Positions 1 through 4,625 of a DNA stretch of 5,107 nt are shown here, in pieces. Both the position numbers and the translations under genes were made by a program. The notes beneath the pieces are model-generated. The model was not told where the DNA came from. It was given only the letters and a program-made list of their open reading frames with translations, and made no database searches. Source of the DNA: Candidatus Zipacnadia bacterium (GTDB taxonomy: Bacteria > Armatimonadota > Zipacnadia > Zipacnadales > Zipacnadaceae); the NCBI GenBank assembly GCA_029821215.1, contig JALGTV010000115.1, forward strand, positions 1-5,107, given 5' to 3'. Numbering within the stretch: the stretch's first letter is position 1; the number at the start of each line of letters is the position of its first letter.

Positions 1-22
1 TCGGGGCAAGGGTGCCCCTCCC
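1..22. repeat. 22-base repeat motif, copy 1, with perfect 6-bp hairpin
   Basis: The motif contains GGGGCA, a 4-base spacer, then TGCCCC, a perfect 6-bp inverted repeat at 3-8 and 13-18. It matches copy 3 (282-303) at 19 of 22 positions. The 21-base block 5-25 matches 111-131 at 19 positions. It begins at the window edge, so the unit may extend further left. Confidence 0.6.
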
Positions 23-110
23 ATAGTACAGGGCGGCAGGGGTTCAGGGCGGTAGGGAATCAGGGAACGACAGTTTAACGACAGTTCAACAGCAGAAGAC
101 GACAGAGAAC

Positions 111-131
111 GGCAAGGGTGTCCCCCCCATA
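111..131. repeat. Repeat motif, copy 2
   Basis: This 21-base block matches positions 5-25 with two substitutions (C to T and T to C in the C-rich half). The inverted repeat seen in copy 1 is degraded here. It sits immediately upstream of the 139-241 palindromic element. Confidence 0.55.
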
Positions 132-138
132 TTCTTCA

Positions 139-241
139 CCGCGTAGGCGGGGTTCTCTCCTTCGGCAGGCTCAGGACGGTGAGCTTGCCGAACCGCAACC
201 CCGCTCGGATGGGCGCAGGTTAGAGAACCTGCGCTACGCGG
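139..241. repeat. Palindromic element with nested inverted repeats and two alternative folds
   Basis: Fold one has 20-base imperfect arms (139-158 with 222-241): two perfect 8-bp blocks (139-146/234-241 and 151-158/222-229) flank a 4x4 internal loop. These arms enclose an inner hairpin, 161-172 with 181-192, which is 12 bp with one G.T pair. Fold two is a three-way junction. It keeps the outer 139-145/235-241 stem and the inner hairpin, and adds a perfect 8-bp stem (147-154/197-204) and a perfect 9-bp hairpin (213-221/226-234). The two folds compete for bases 151-154 and 226-229. The architecture resembles REP-like or MITE-like intergenic elements. I saw no transposase and no clear target-site duplication. 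The inner hairpin core looks like palindromic repeats I recall from environmental bacterial genomes, but that is memory and was not searched. Confidence 0.65.
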
Positions 242-281
242 GAGGCTTTAGCAACAGCGGTCGGGGCACTCTTCAGCAAGC

Positions 282-303
282 TCGGGGCAGAGGTGCGCCT
301 CCC
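282..303. repeat. 22-base repeat motif, copy 3
   Basis: It matches copy 1 (1-22) at 19 of 22 positions. A shorter piece, TCGGGGCA, also occurs just upstream at 261-268. With copies 1 and 2 it brackets the palindromic element at 139-241, which suggests a composite repeat block. Confidence 0.5.
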
Positions 304-363
304 CCAGCAATTCTCCGGCAGTCGGGCGGGACGCCTGACCTACTGTGAAAGCCGCAGACGACC

Positions 364-642
364 TCAGGCCAGCTCGGCGGTCTGGATGATATTGGCCTCT
401 TTGAGCGCCCGGATTATCTGGATGGTCTTTTTGAACTGGATGGCAATTTCCCCGTCGTTGACCTCCAGGCTGATACCGAGCTGATCCTTGCCGTCTGGTG
501 ATGTGATGTGAATGGTAGTCGTCTGGGCCAGCCCGGGCCCGGCGTCGCGCAGACAGTTCATTATCCGCTGCGGCAGCCGCCAGTCACCTTCTACAATCAC
601 CAGCATCCTGTTGTCGTCGGTCATGGTCACAACGCCTGTCAT
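364..642 (-). CDS. Small protein of unknown function, paralogue of the 730-1074 gene
   Basis: This gene encodes a 92-residue soluble protein that I do not recognise. It starts at ATG (640-642), with GAGGG six bases upstream, and ends at TGA. There is no signal peptide or membrane segment. From its amphipathic pattern the fold looks like strand, helix, two or three strands, helix. It aligns along most of its length with the upstream gene's product. Shared positions (this protein/neighbour, neighbour numbered from codon 1074) include Trp21/42, Gln25/46, Cys30-Leu31/51-52, Ala34/55, the DQL triplet at 53-55/72-74, Glu-Val 60-61/79-80, Phe70/91 and Lys72-Thr73/93-94. The similarity supports both reading frames as real and points to an old duplication. 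It lies 87 bases after its paralogue on the same strand, so co-transcription is plausible. Function is unknown, and a small regulatory or binding domain is only a guess. Confidence 0.75.
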   Translation of the reverse strand: MTGVVTMTDDNRMLVIVEGDWRLPQRIMNCLRDAGPGLAQTTTIHITSPDGKDQLGISLEVNDGEIAIQFKKTIQIIRALKEANIIQTAELA

Positions 643-704
643 GATTATCCCTCTCTTCCTGTATACACACTACTACTGTCACGACTGGAAGTTCGCAAGT
701 AATA

Positions 705-726
705 CTGGCCAAATGCAACTGGCCAG
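705..726. repeat. Hairpin between the two paralogous genes
   Basis: CTGGCCA (705-711) and TGGCCAG (720-726) form a perfect 7-bp inverted repeat around an 8-base loop. It lies directly after the stop codon of the upstream minus-strand gene. There is no U-run on the minus side, so a Rho-independent terminator is not supported. It could be an mRNA-processing or stability structure, or an operator. Confidence 0.45.
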
Positions 727-729
727 AGC

Positions 730-1074
730 CTATGACCACATTACGATGCCCTCGAGCAGTTTCTTCTCCTCCAGGGCGGTGAATACGTGGCCTGTTTTCT
801 CAAACAGAGCGCCCAGAGAGCCACCGGAGTCTTCCACTTCGATGCCTATGGTCAGTTGGTCGCTGTGCTCAACGGGGCGGATTCGCAGACTGACTTCTTC
901 GCCCAGTTCCGCCTCCTTGAGACAGTCAAACATCTGCTGCGCCGTCTCCCAGTTGCCGTCCCGGCTGACAGCAAAGGCCGGCGGCCGCTTCTGTATAAAG
1001 TCAACATCAAGCGGCAATGGCTGCGGTAGCCCTTCAGGCATCATTTCTGCTTTTTCGCGGTTCAGCAAACTCAT
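730..1074 (-). CDS. Small protein of unknown function, paralogue of the 364-642 gene
   Basis: This gene encodes 114 residues with no recognised family. The start chosen is ATG at 1072-1074 because AAGGGGGA lies 8 bases upstream. The frame continues up to an ATG at 1135-1137, but that start has no ribosome site and its extra codons overlap a leader hairpin. The stop is TAG. The first 30 or so residues are a Pro-rich lead with no counterpart in the neighbour. Residues from about 34 onward align with the 92-residue protein. Shared elements include Trp42, Gln46, Cys51-Leu52 followed by a basic-acidic-Ala run, DQL at 72-74, Glu-Val 79-80, Phe91, Lys93-Thr94 and Ala100-Leu101. The pattern predicts a small soluble alpha/beta domain, with no membrane helix or export signal. 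It is the first gene of the minus-strand pair and is divergent from the MscS-family gene. Confidence 0.75.
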   Translation of the reverse strand: MSLLNREKAEMMPEGLPQPLPLDVDFIQKRPPAFAVSRDGNWETAQQMFDCLKEAELGEEVSLRIRPVEHSDQLTIGIEVEDSGGSLGALFEKTGHVFTALEEKKLLEGIVMWS

Positions 1075-1082
1075 TGGCTCTA

Positions 1083-1090
1083 TCCCCCTT
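1083..1090 (-). promoter_or_regulatory. Ribosome binding site that fixes the start at 1074
   Basis: AAGGGGGA on the minus strand lies 8 bases before the ATG at 1072-1074. No comparable site precedes the upstream in-frame ATG at 1135-1137, nor the downstream ATG pair at codons 11-12. Confidence 0.65.
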
Positions 1091-1118
1091 GCGTGAGTGC
1101 TCAGTCCTCTCGCGCCGG

Positions 1119-1140
1119 GCAACGTGCTATTGCACATTGC
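1119..1140 (-). promoter_or_regulatory. Leader hairpin upstream of the unknown gene pair
   Basis: The arms 1132-1140 and 1119-1127 form a 9-bp stem with a 4-base loop. In minus-strand RNA all nine pairs form, one as U.G. In plus-strand RNA the same position is a C.A mismatch, which hints that the structure belongs to the minus transcript. It lies about 45 bases upstream of the chosen start at 1074. No U-tract follows, so it is not an attenuator-type terminator by itself. Confidence 0.45.
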
Positions 1141-1385
1141 GGCTCAAGGTATTATCAAGATTATCTCAACCTATTCATACCCAATATTGAGATGGCCTAA
1201 ACCTCCGTATAGCAAGAGAGACAGTTTGGGCGAACCACCTCACCTCTCGTTGCCCCCGATGTGTTCTTAGCAGACCTGTTTGATGCCACTGGTGCCGACG
1301 ATGTCGGCCCTGTCCCCATATTCGCAAGAAGGTCATCGTCGCACTGATGATGAAATGATAAGACAATCCGAGGAGGTGGATAATC

Positions 1386-2429
1386 ATGCTTGATTATGTA
1401 GGGCAATGGATTGAAGTGGCCATAGCGTTGGGGGTGACGGTGGGTTTGATTGTCGTCATCCGGCTGGTGGTGCCGTGGGTGCTGCGCCGCATTGACGAAC
1501 GAACTCCGCAGGAAATTGACCTGACCTACTGGCACCTGTTGGTAGCGCCGCTGGGCTGGATTGTGGCCATTGTGGGGGTGTACGCGACACTCTTACAACT
1601 GCCGCTGTCCGACGTCTACATCAACAAGATTAACGTTGGCCTGGCTGTTGCCCTGACCGCTGCGGTAGTCTATGGGGCGCTGCGCGTGTTCAATGCCGTT
1701 TCGGAGAAGTATCGCCAGCGCCTGGTGGCTGTCCATGACCAGCGGGCTATATACGCGGGTATGGTCAAGAAGATAGTCAATATTGCTGTGCTGGCCTTGG
1801 CGGTGATAATTATTCTGGGCCAGCTTGGCTATGAGATAACCCCGCTGCTGGCCAGTTTGGGAGTGGCCGGCATCGCAGTGGGTCTGGCCCTTCAGGACAC
1901 CCTCGGTAACCTGTTCGCTGGTTTCTATCTGATGCTGGACCAGCCTATCCGCCCGGGCGACTACATCCACCTGGACAGCGGCGAGGAAGGCTTTGTGGAG
2001 GATATTGGCTGGCGCAATACCTGTATCCGCCCGTGGGCCAACAACCTTATCGTAATTCCCAATGCCAAACTGGCCGAGAGTGTGGTGACCAACTGGCATC
2101 TGCCGGTGCCCGAGATGTCGGTGTACGTTCGGTGTGGGGTCAGCTACTACAGCGACCTGGAAGAAGTGGAGCGAGTAGCCATTGAAGTCGGCCAGGAGGT
2201 AATGGCCCGAGTAGAGGGCACGGCCAGGGACTGGACGCCGATTGTCCGGTTCAAGGAGTTTGGCGATTCTAATATCAACTTCGTGGTAGTCCTGAGGGTT
2301 ATTGACCCGACGGTCCGCTATCTACTGGAGCACGAGTACATCAAGGCCCTCTTCCGCCGCTTTAACCAGGAGGGCATTGAGATCTCCTTCCCCATGCACA
2401 CGGTTATTATGCGCTCAGAAGAAGGTTAA
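1386..2429 (+). CDS. MscS-family small-conductance mechanosensitive channel
   Basis: This is a membrane channel that opens under bilayer tension to release solutes on hypo-osmotic shock, acting as a homo-heptamer in the family. The protein has 347 residues. Hydrophobic helices lie at about 8-35, 50-72, 83-105 and 127-147, followed by the pore helix at about 152-186. The pore helix carries the family's Ala/Gly-packed pattern, with AVGLALQ at 164-170 and a kink region QDTLGN at 170-175. The cytoplasmic beta domain follows, with the signature VIPNAKL at 223-229, then an alpha/beta domain to the C terminus. E. coli MscS has 286 residues and three helices, so this version has two extra N-terminal helices. 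ATG 1386 is preceded by AGGAGGT 8 bases upstream. It stands alone, divergent from the unknown pair and convergent with the isomerase-like gene. Family assignment is firm; conductance and ion preference are not readable. Confidence 0.93.
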   Translation: MLDYVGQWIEVAIALGVTVGLIVVIRLVVPWVLRRIDERTPQEIDLTYWHLLVAPLGWIVAIVGVYATLLQLPLSDVYINKINVGLAVALTAAVVYGALRVFNAVSEKYRQRLVAVHDQRAIYAGMVKKIVNIAVLALAVIIILGQLGYEITPLLASLGVAGIAVGLALQDTLGNLFAGFYLMLDQPIRPGDYIHLDSGEEGFVEDIGWRNTCIRPWANNLIVIPNAKLAESVVTNWHLPVPEMSVYVRCGVSYYSDLEEVERVAIEVGQEVMARVEGTARDWTPIVRFKEFGDSNINFVVVLRVIDPTVRYLLEHEYIKALFRRFNQEGIEISFPMHTVIMRSEEG

Positions 2430-2507
2430 TACCCAGAGGCCTAAGCTTGAGCGCTCTGCCTATCTGACTAAGCTAATTCTTTATGTATGCTGCTGTGCCT
2501 GGCGACC
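2430..2507. other. Convergent gap between channel and isomerase genes
   Basis: These 78 bases separate two converging stop codons. Only a short palindrome (GAGCGCTC, near 2448) is visible. No stem followed by a U-run was found for either direction, so termination here must be Rho-dependent or weakly structured. Confidence 0.4.
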
Positions 2508-3305
2508 TCAACAATTCGTCTGCATCCACTCCAGACATTTGCGGTAGCCAATGGCCGTGTCTTCGGGACCTTCGTATTCAGCGCAGAATACTCCATTATA
2601 ATCAGCTTCGCGCAAACACTGCAGGGCCCAGGCCAGGTCAATCTCCCCCTCTCCCAGAGCCTGACCACGGTAGTTTTCCCGGCTGTCAAAGCCATCCTTC
2701 AGATGCGTGTGGAACACATAAGGAGCAATCTCCTGGTAGATCTGGTGTAGTTTCTCCAGGCTGTGGCCGAACCACCGGTAGTTCATAGTGTCCAGGTTAG
2801 CTCCCACCAGCGGCGAATCTACCCGCTCAAATACCTCCAGTTGCACTGGCCATTCGTTGGTCACCCATCCGTGGTTGTCAAGGGCGAACCTGATGCCCAT
2901 CGGCTCGGCAAATTCCAGGCAGCGCTGCAGGCAACCGGCGATAGCTTCAGCCCAGCGCGACGGGGGCACCTCATCCTTGGGGCTACCGCCCTCGGTACGA
3001 ATTACATCACAGTCCAGTAGCTGAGATAGTTTGCAGATGTGTTCCATTCTTTTTACCTGATAGGCGACCGCTTCCGTATCCAGCACCACGAAGTCGTTAT
3101 TCGCTGCGAGGGCCGACACATTCAACCCCAGACTATCCACCATACCCTTGACCTCTTCAGCGGCGGCTTCCGGTTCCGCGGTCTCCTCGTCCCAGACATC
3201 ACTGCAAAACAGTTCAACACTGTCAAATCCGGTCTCGGCGGCATATCTGAGAAACTTTGGCAAGGTATCACCGGGGGCATTGTAATGAATTATTCCATAT
3301 TTCAT
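2508..3305 (-). CDS. Sugar phosphate isomerase/epimerase-like TIM-barrel protein
   Basis: The 265-residue product belongs to the xylose-isomerase-like/AP-endonuclease-2 TIM-barrel superfamily, whose members isomerise or epimerise sugars and polyols using a divalent metal. Visible motifs match metal- and substrate-binding strand ends: IRTEGG (Glu105), ALDNHGW (Asp143, His145), ANLDTMN (Asp172), HTHLKDG (His199/His201), GEGEID (Glu221) and AEYEG (Glu243/Glu245). Length is normal and there is no signal peptide, so it is cytoplasmic. ATG at 3303-3305 is chosen because AAAGGAG lies 8 bases upstream and the protein then begins directly with the first barrel strand (MKYGIIHYN). The frame extends to 3524, but that part reads through the promoter. 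It has its own promoter and no sugar-metabolism neighbours. Substrate cannot be told from sequence; endonuclease IV activity is unlikely because only some of the metal ligands match. Confidence 0.88.
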   Translation of the reverse strand: MKYGIIHYNAPGDTLPKFLRYAAETGFDSVELFCSDVWDEETAEPEAAAEEVKGMVDSLGLNVSALAANNDFVVLDTEAVAYQVKRMEHICKLSQLLDCDVIRTEGGSPKDEVPPSRWAEAIAGCLQRCLEFAEPMGIRFALDNHGWVTNEWPVQLEVFERVDSPLVGANLDTMNYRWFGHSLEKLHQIYQEIAPYVFHTHLKDGFDSRENYRGQALGEGEIDLAWALQCLREADYNGVFCAEYEGPEDTAIGYRKCLEWMQTNC

Positions 3306-3313
3306 ATCTTCTA

Positions 3314-3320
3314 CTCCTTT
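3314..3320 (-). promoter_or_regulatory. Ribosome binding site that fixes the isomerase start
   Basis: AAAGGAG on the minus strand lies 8 bases before ATG 3303-3305. It excludes the 73-codon upstream extension of the open frame. Confidence 0.75.
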
Positions 3321-3348
3321 GGTTATTGTGTGCCTGACGCTGTGACCT

Positions 3349-3377
3349 ATTATATTTCCCCGTGGCTGGATGCTCCA
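3349..3377 (-). promoter_or_regulatory. Predicted promoter of the isomerase-like gene
   Basis: A perfect TATAAT -10 (minus strand, 3349-3354) has a weak TGGAGC -35 (3372-3377) at 17-base spacing. Transcription would start near 3342, giving a leader of about 37 bases that contains the ribosome site. The -10 is strong and the -35 matches only three of six, so an activator may help. Confidence 0.5.
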
Positions 3378-3433
3378 CCTCCCTTCTGAGTTTGCTTTAT
3401 CAGACCGGCCCTGCACCAGGCTGGCGAAGGGGC

Positions 3434-3463
3434 TTGACAATCTATACTGGTTTGTTGTAATAT
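3434..3463 (+). promoter_or_regulatory. Predicted promoter of ssb
   Basis: A perfect TTGACA -35 (3434-3439) is followed after 18 bases by TAATAT (3458-3463, four of six matches to the sigma-70 -10). The start would be near 3470, giving a leader of about 125 bases before the GTG start. Confidence 0.5.
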
Positions 3464-3490
3464 TGCTGACCAGTAAGGGCGGCGTCAGCA
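3464..3490 (+). promoter_or_regulatory. Inverted repeat immediately downstream of the ssb -10
   Basis: TGCTGAC (3464-3470) and GTCAGCA (3484-3490) form a perfect 7-bp inverted repeat with a 13-base spacer, covering the predicted transcription start. GCTGAC recurs at 3535-3540. It may be an operator or a 5'-leader hairpin; the sequence does not match the LexA boxes I know. Confidence 0.35.
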
Positions 3491-3582
3491 CCGCTGCCTT
3501 TACACTGTGTGTACTCATACTCATAGCCAGCTCCGCTGACGGCGGTTCCCGCTGGTGGCCGGAGTTCTGGACAGGAAAAGGT

Positions 3583-3589
3583 GGGAGGT
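3583..3589 (+). promoter_or_regulatory. Ribosome binding site that fixes the GTG start of ssb
   Basis: GGGAGGT lies 7 bases before GTG 3597. The earlier in-frame GTG at 3555 has no such site and would place this motif inside the coding region. Confidence 0.75.
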
Positions 3590-3596
3590 ATTAGTT

Positions 3597-4091
3597 GTGG
3601 CCGACTTAAATGTAATCACGCTTACGGGAGTAGCCACTCGGGCCCCTAAACTGAGGCAGAAAAGTGGTGGGCAAGTAAAAGCAGAGTTCAGCTTAGAGGT
3701 AGACCGGCCATTCTATCGCAACACTGGCGAGCCGGTCTCAGATCTGTTCCTGGTAGACGCCTGGAATGATTTGGGCCGCTGGGTCATAGAAAATATTACC
3801 GAAGGCCAGCGGGTCTTTGTTATGGGCACTCTTAACAAGGAGCGCTACAATACGCGGGGCGGCCGCGAGCATCTAACTATTGTCAAAGCCAAGTACCTGC
3901 AGGCCTGCCAGGATCACCTGGCCGAACAGGCGTTGGATGTAGAGGATCTCAAGGCTGACCGCTGGCCAATGTCATTATTGAACAATACCGTCGCGATAGT
4001 AGATAGGGTTCTCCGCGACGATGACAGCGAGCCAGTGGAAAGTACTACCGTAGACCTCAGTACCAGTGCCGAGACCGACGCCCAGTTCTGA
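3597..4091 (+). CDS. ssb: Single-stranded DNA-binding protein (SSB-like)
   Basis: This protein coats and protects single-stranded DNA during replication, recombination and repair, usually as a tetramer of OB folds. The 164 residues start at GTG 3597. Residues 1-104 form the OB fold: LNVITLTG at 4-11, the KLRQKSGG turn, strand EFSLEVDRPF at 30-39, LFLVDAWNDLG at 50-60, GQRVFVMGTLNKERY at 70-84 and a final strand near 93-101. The remaining 60 residues form a tail richer in Asp, Glu, Ser and Thr. The tail contains a hydrophobic, possibly helical stretch at about 126-140 and a DDD run at 141-143. It ends TDAQF, not the usual acidic DDDIPF-type tip, though the final Phe is kept. It has its own promoter and terminator and is not next to rpsF or rpsR, the common arrangement. 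It could be a second, specialised SSB. Confidence 0.88.
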   Translation: MADLNVITLTGVATRAPKLRQKSGGQVKAEFSLEVDRPFYRNTGEPVSDLFLVDAWNDLGRWVIENITEGQRVFVMGTLNKERYNTRGGREHLTIVKAKYLQACQDHLAEQALDVEDLKADRWPMSLLNNTVAIVDRVLRDDDSEPVESTTVDLSTSAETDAQF

Positions 4092-4121
4092 CCGGCCTCA
4101 GAGTACTTCTAATGGCCACAG

Positions 4122-4158
4122 AAGGCAGCCGCTCGCATCCTTAGGCGGCTGTCTTTTT
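4122..4158 (+). terminator. Rho-independent terminator of ssb
   Basis: Arms 4122-4132 and 4145-4155 form an 11-bp GC-rich stem with one G.U pair, around a 12-base loop. A five-base T run at 4154-4158 follows, and its first two bases are shared with the stem base. It lies 30 bases after the ssb stop and separates ssb from the thioesterase unit. Confidence 0.85.
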
Positions 4159-4212
4159 GTTTCTCACTTGCTGGAGCCTTGTAGCCTGCAATCAACACTG
4201 GGATGACTAATT

Positions 4213-4611
4213 ATGAAACTGAAGGATGATCGTTGGTGTTTTGCCTGTGGGTCGGAAAATCCTGGCGGCCTGCACCTATCTGACTTTCATTTCCAAAACG
4301 ACAGCTACATATGTACTTTTACTCCCCAGCGACAGCATCAAGGCTGGGTGGGGGTAACCCATGGTGGTATAGTAGCTACTCTTCTGGATGAGATTATGAC
4401 CAAAATGCTGTGGGCACGACAGGCCAATGCCGTAACCGCTGAGCTGCAGATTCGCTACCACCAGCCCCTGCCCATCGGCCAGAAAGTGATTATCCGGGGA
4501 TGGATTGCGGACACCCGCCGACGCTTGTTTCACACCAAGGCCGAGCTGCGGCTCCCTGACGACACCCTGATTGCCAGCGCCCAGGCCAAGTTCCTGGCTC
4601 CTTCAGAATAG
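4213..4611 (+). CDS. PaaI-like hotdog-fold thioesterase
   Basis: This is a 132-residue cytoplasmic protein of the hotdog superfamily, predicted to hydrolyse acyl-CoA thioesters to free CoA and acid, probably as a tetramer. The N terminus has the CFACGSENPGGLHL motif (residues 9-22, Cys9 and Cys12) common in this subgroup. The central helix carries the active-site signature VTHGGIVATLLDE (48-60), with HGG at 50-52 and Asp59 as the likely catalytic acid. IRYHQPLPIGQ at 80-90 and the strand GWIADTRRRLFHTKAEL (96-112) complete the fold. Length is typical. ATG 4213 has only a modest site, GGGA, 9 bases upstream. I see no clear promoter between the ssb terminator and this start. It is followed after 14 bases by rqcH, so the two are probably co-transcribed. 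Substrate is unknown. Confidence 0.9.
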   Translation: MKLKDDRWCFACGSENPGGLHLSDFHFQNDSYICTFTPQRQHQGWVGVTHGGIVATLLDEIMTKMLWARQANAVTAELQIRYHQPLPIGQKVIIRGWIADTRRRLFHTKAELRLPDDTLIASAQAKFLAPSE

Positions 4612-4625
4612 GAACCAAACTACTG

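Larger units (their letters stand above)
1..363. repeat. Non-coding repeat-rich intergenic region
   Basis: No convincing gene lies in this stretch. It is built from short degenerate direct repeats and inverted repeats. A 16-base unit beginning CAGGGCGG occurs twice in tandem (29-44 and 45-60, 13 of 16 identical), with a shorter relative at 61. An 11-base unit CGACAGTT(T/C)AA is tandem at 68-78 and 79-89, with a related copy at 100-110. A 22-base motif recurs three times, and a larger palindromic element occupies 139-241. Another hairpin (321-328 with 332-339, one G.T pair) lies just past the 3' end of the minus-strand gene ending at 364. That hairpin has no U-tract on the minus side and contains an A.C mismatch in minus-strand RNA, so it is not a convincing terminator. 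Open frames through the region give Arg/Gly/Pro-rich peptides that simply follow the repeats. Confidence 0.7.
1075..1385. other. Divergent intergenic region with inverted repeats
   Basis: No gene is supported in these 311 bases between the unknown gene pair and the MscS-family gene. The stretch holds the minus-strand leader hairpin (1119-1140) and a perfect 7-bp inverted repeat, ATCTCAA/TTGAGAT (1163-1169 and 1187-1193, 17-base spacer). It also holds a short perfect hairpin, GCCGAC-GAT-GTCGGC (1294-1308). Two GATAAT hexamers on the minus strand (1151-1156 and 1160-1165) could act as -10 elements, but no good -35 is spaced to match. Minus-strand open frames here run into the channel gene antisense and lack homology I recognise. 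Confidence 0.55.
3306..3596. other. Divergent control region between isomerase and ssb
   Basis: This 291-base gap holds back-to-back promoters, a 7-bp inverted repeat just after the ssb -10, and both ribosome sites. Nothing in it resembles a gene. The frame that crosses it on the minus strand is only an N-terminal extension of the isomerase frame. Confidence 0.55.

Noticed and set aside
1..110. CRISPR array
   Set aside because: The repeats are short (11-22 bases), degenerate and directly adjacent or irregularly spaced, without spacers of uniform length and without cas genes.
139..241. tRNA or tRNA-like gene
   Set aside because: The multi-branch fold superficially recalls a cloverleaf, but stem lengths, the missing T-loop sequence and the missing CCA-proximal acceptor stem do not fit a tRNA.
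118..348. Plus-strand open frame of 76 codons across the repeat region
   Set aside because: It reads straight through the palindromic element, its peptide is Arg/Gly/Pro-rich and mirrors the repeats, and no ribosome site precedes its start.
512..1096. Plus-strand open frame of 194 codons opposite the two small genes
   Set aside because: The peptide is very rich in Ser and Arg with no recognisable fold, and it bridges the gap between two minus-strand genes whose protein similarity to each other supports the minus strand.
1175..1535. Two overlapping minus-strand frames upstream of and inside the MscS gene
   Set aside because: They run antisense into a firmly identified channel gene and give His/Arg-rich peptides unlike any family I know.
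1593..2099. Minus-strand frame of 168 codons within the channel gene
   Set aside because: It is a shadow of the MscS coding sequence in the opposite direction, with no independent evidence.
2430..2507. Bidirectional terminator between the converging genes
   Set aside because: Only an 8-base palindrome is present and no stem of useful length is followed by a T run on either strand.
3306..3524. N-terminal extension of the isomerase frame
   Set aside because: The extension covers the predicted -10 and the ribosome site, and the barrel begins exactly at the internal ATG 3303-3305.
3555..3596. Earlier GTG start for ssb
   Set aside because: It has no ribosome site, whereas GGGAGGT is ideally placed for GTG 3597, where the OB fold also begins.
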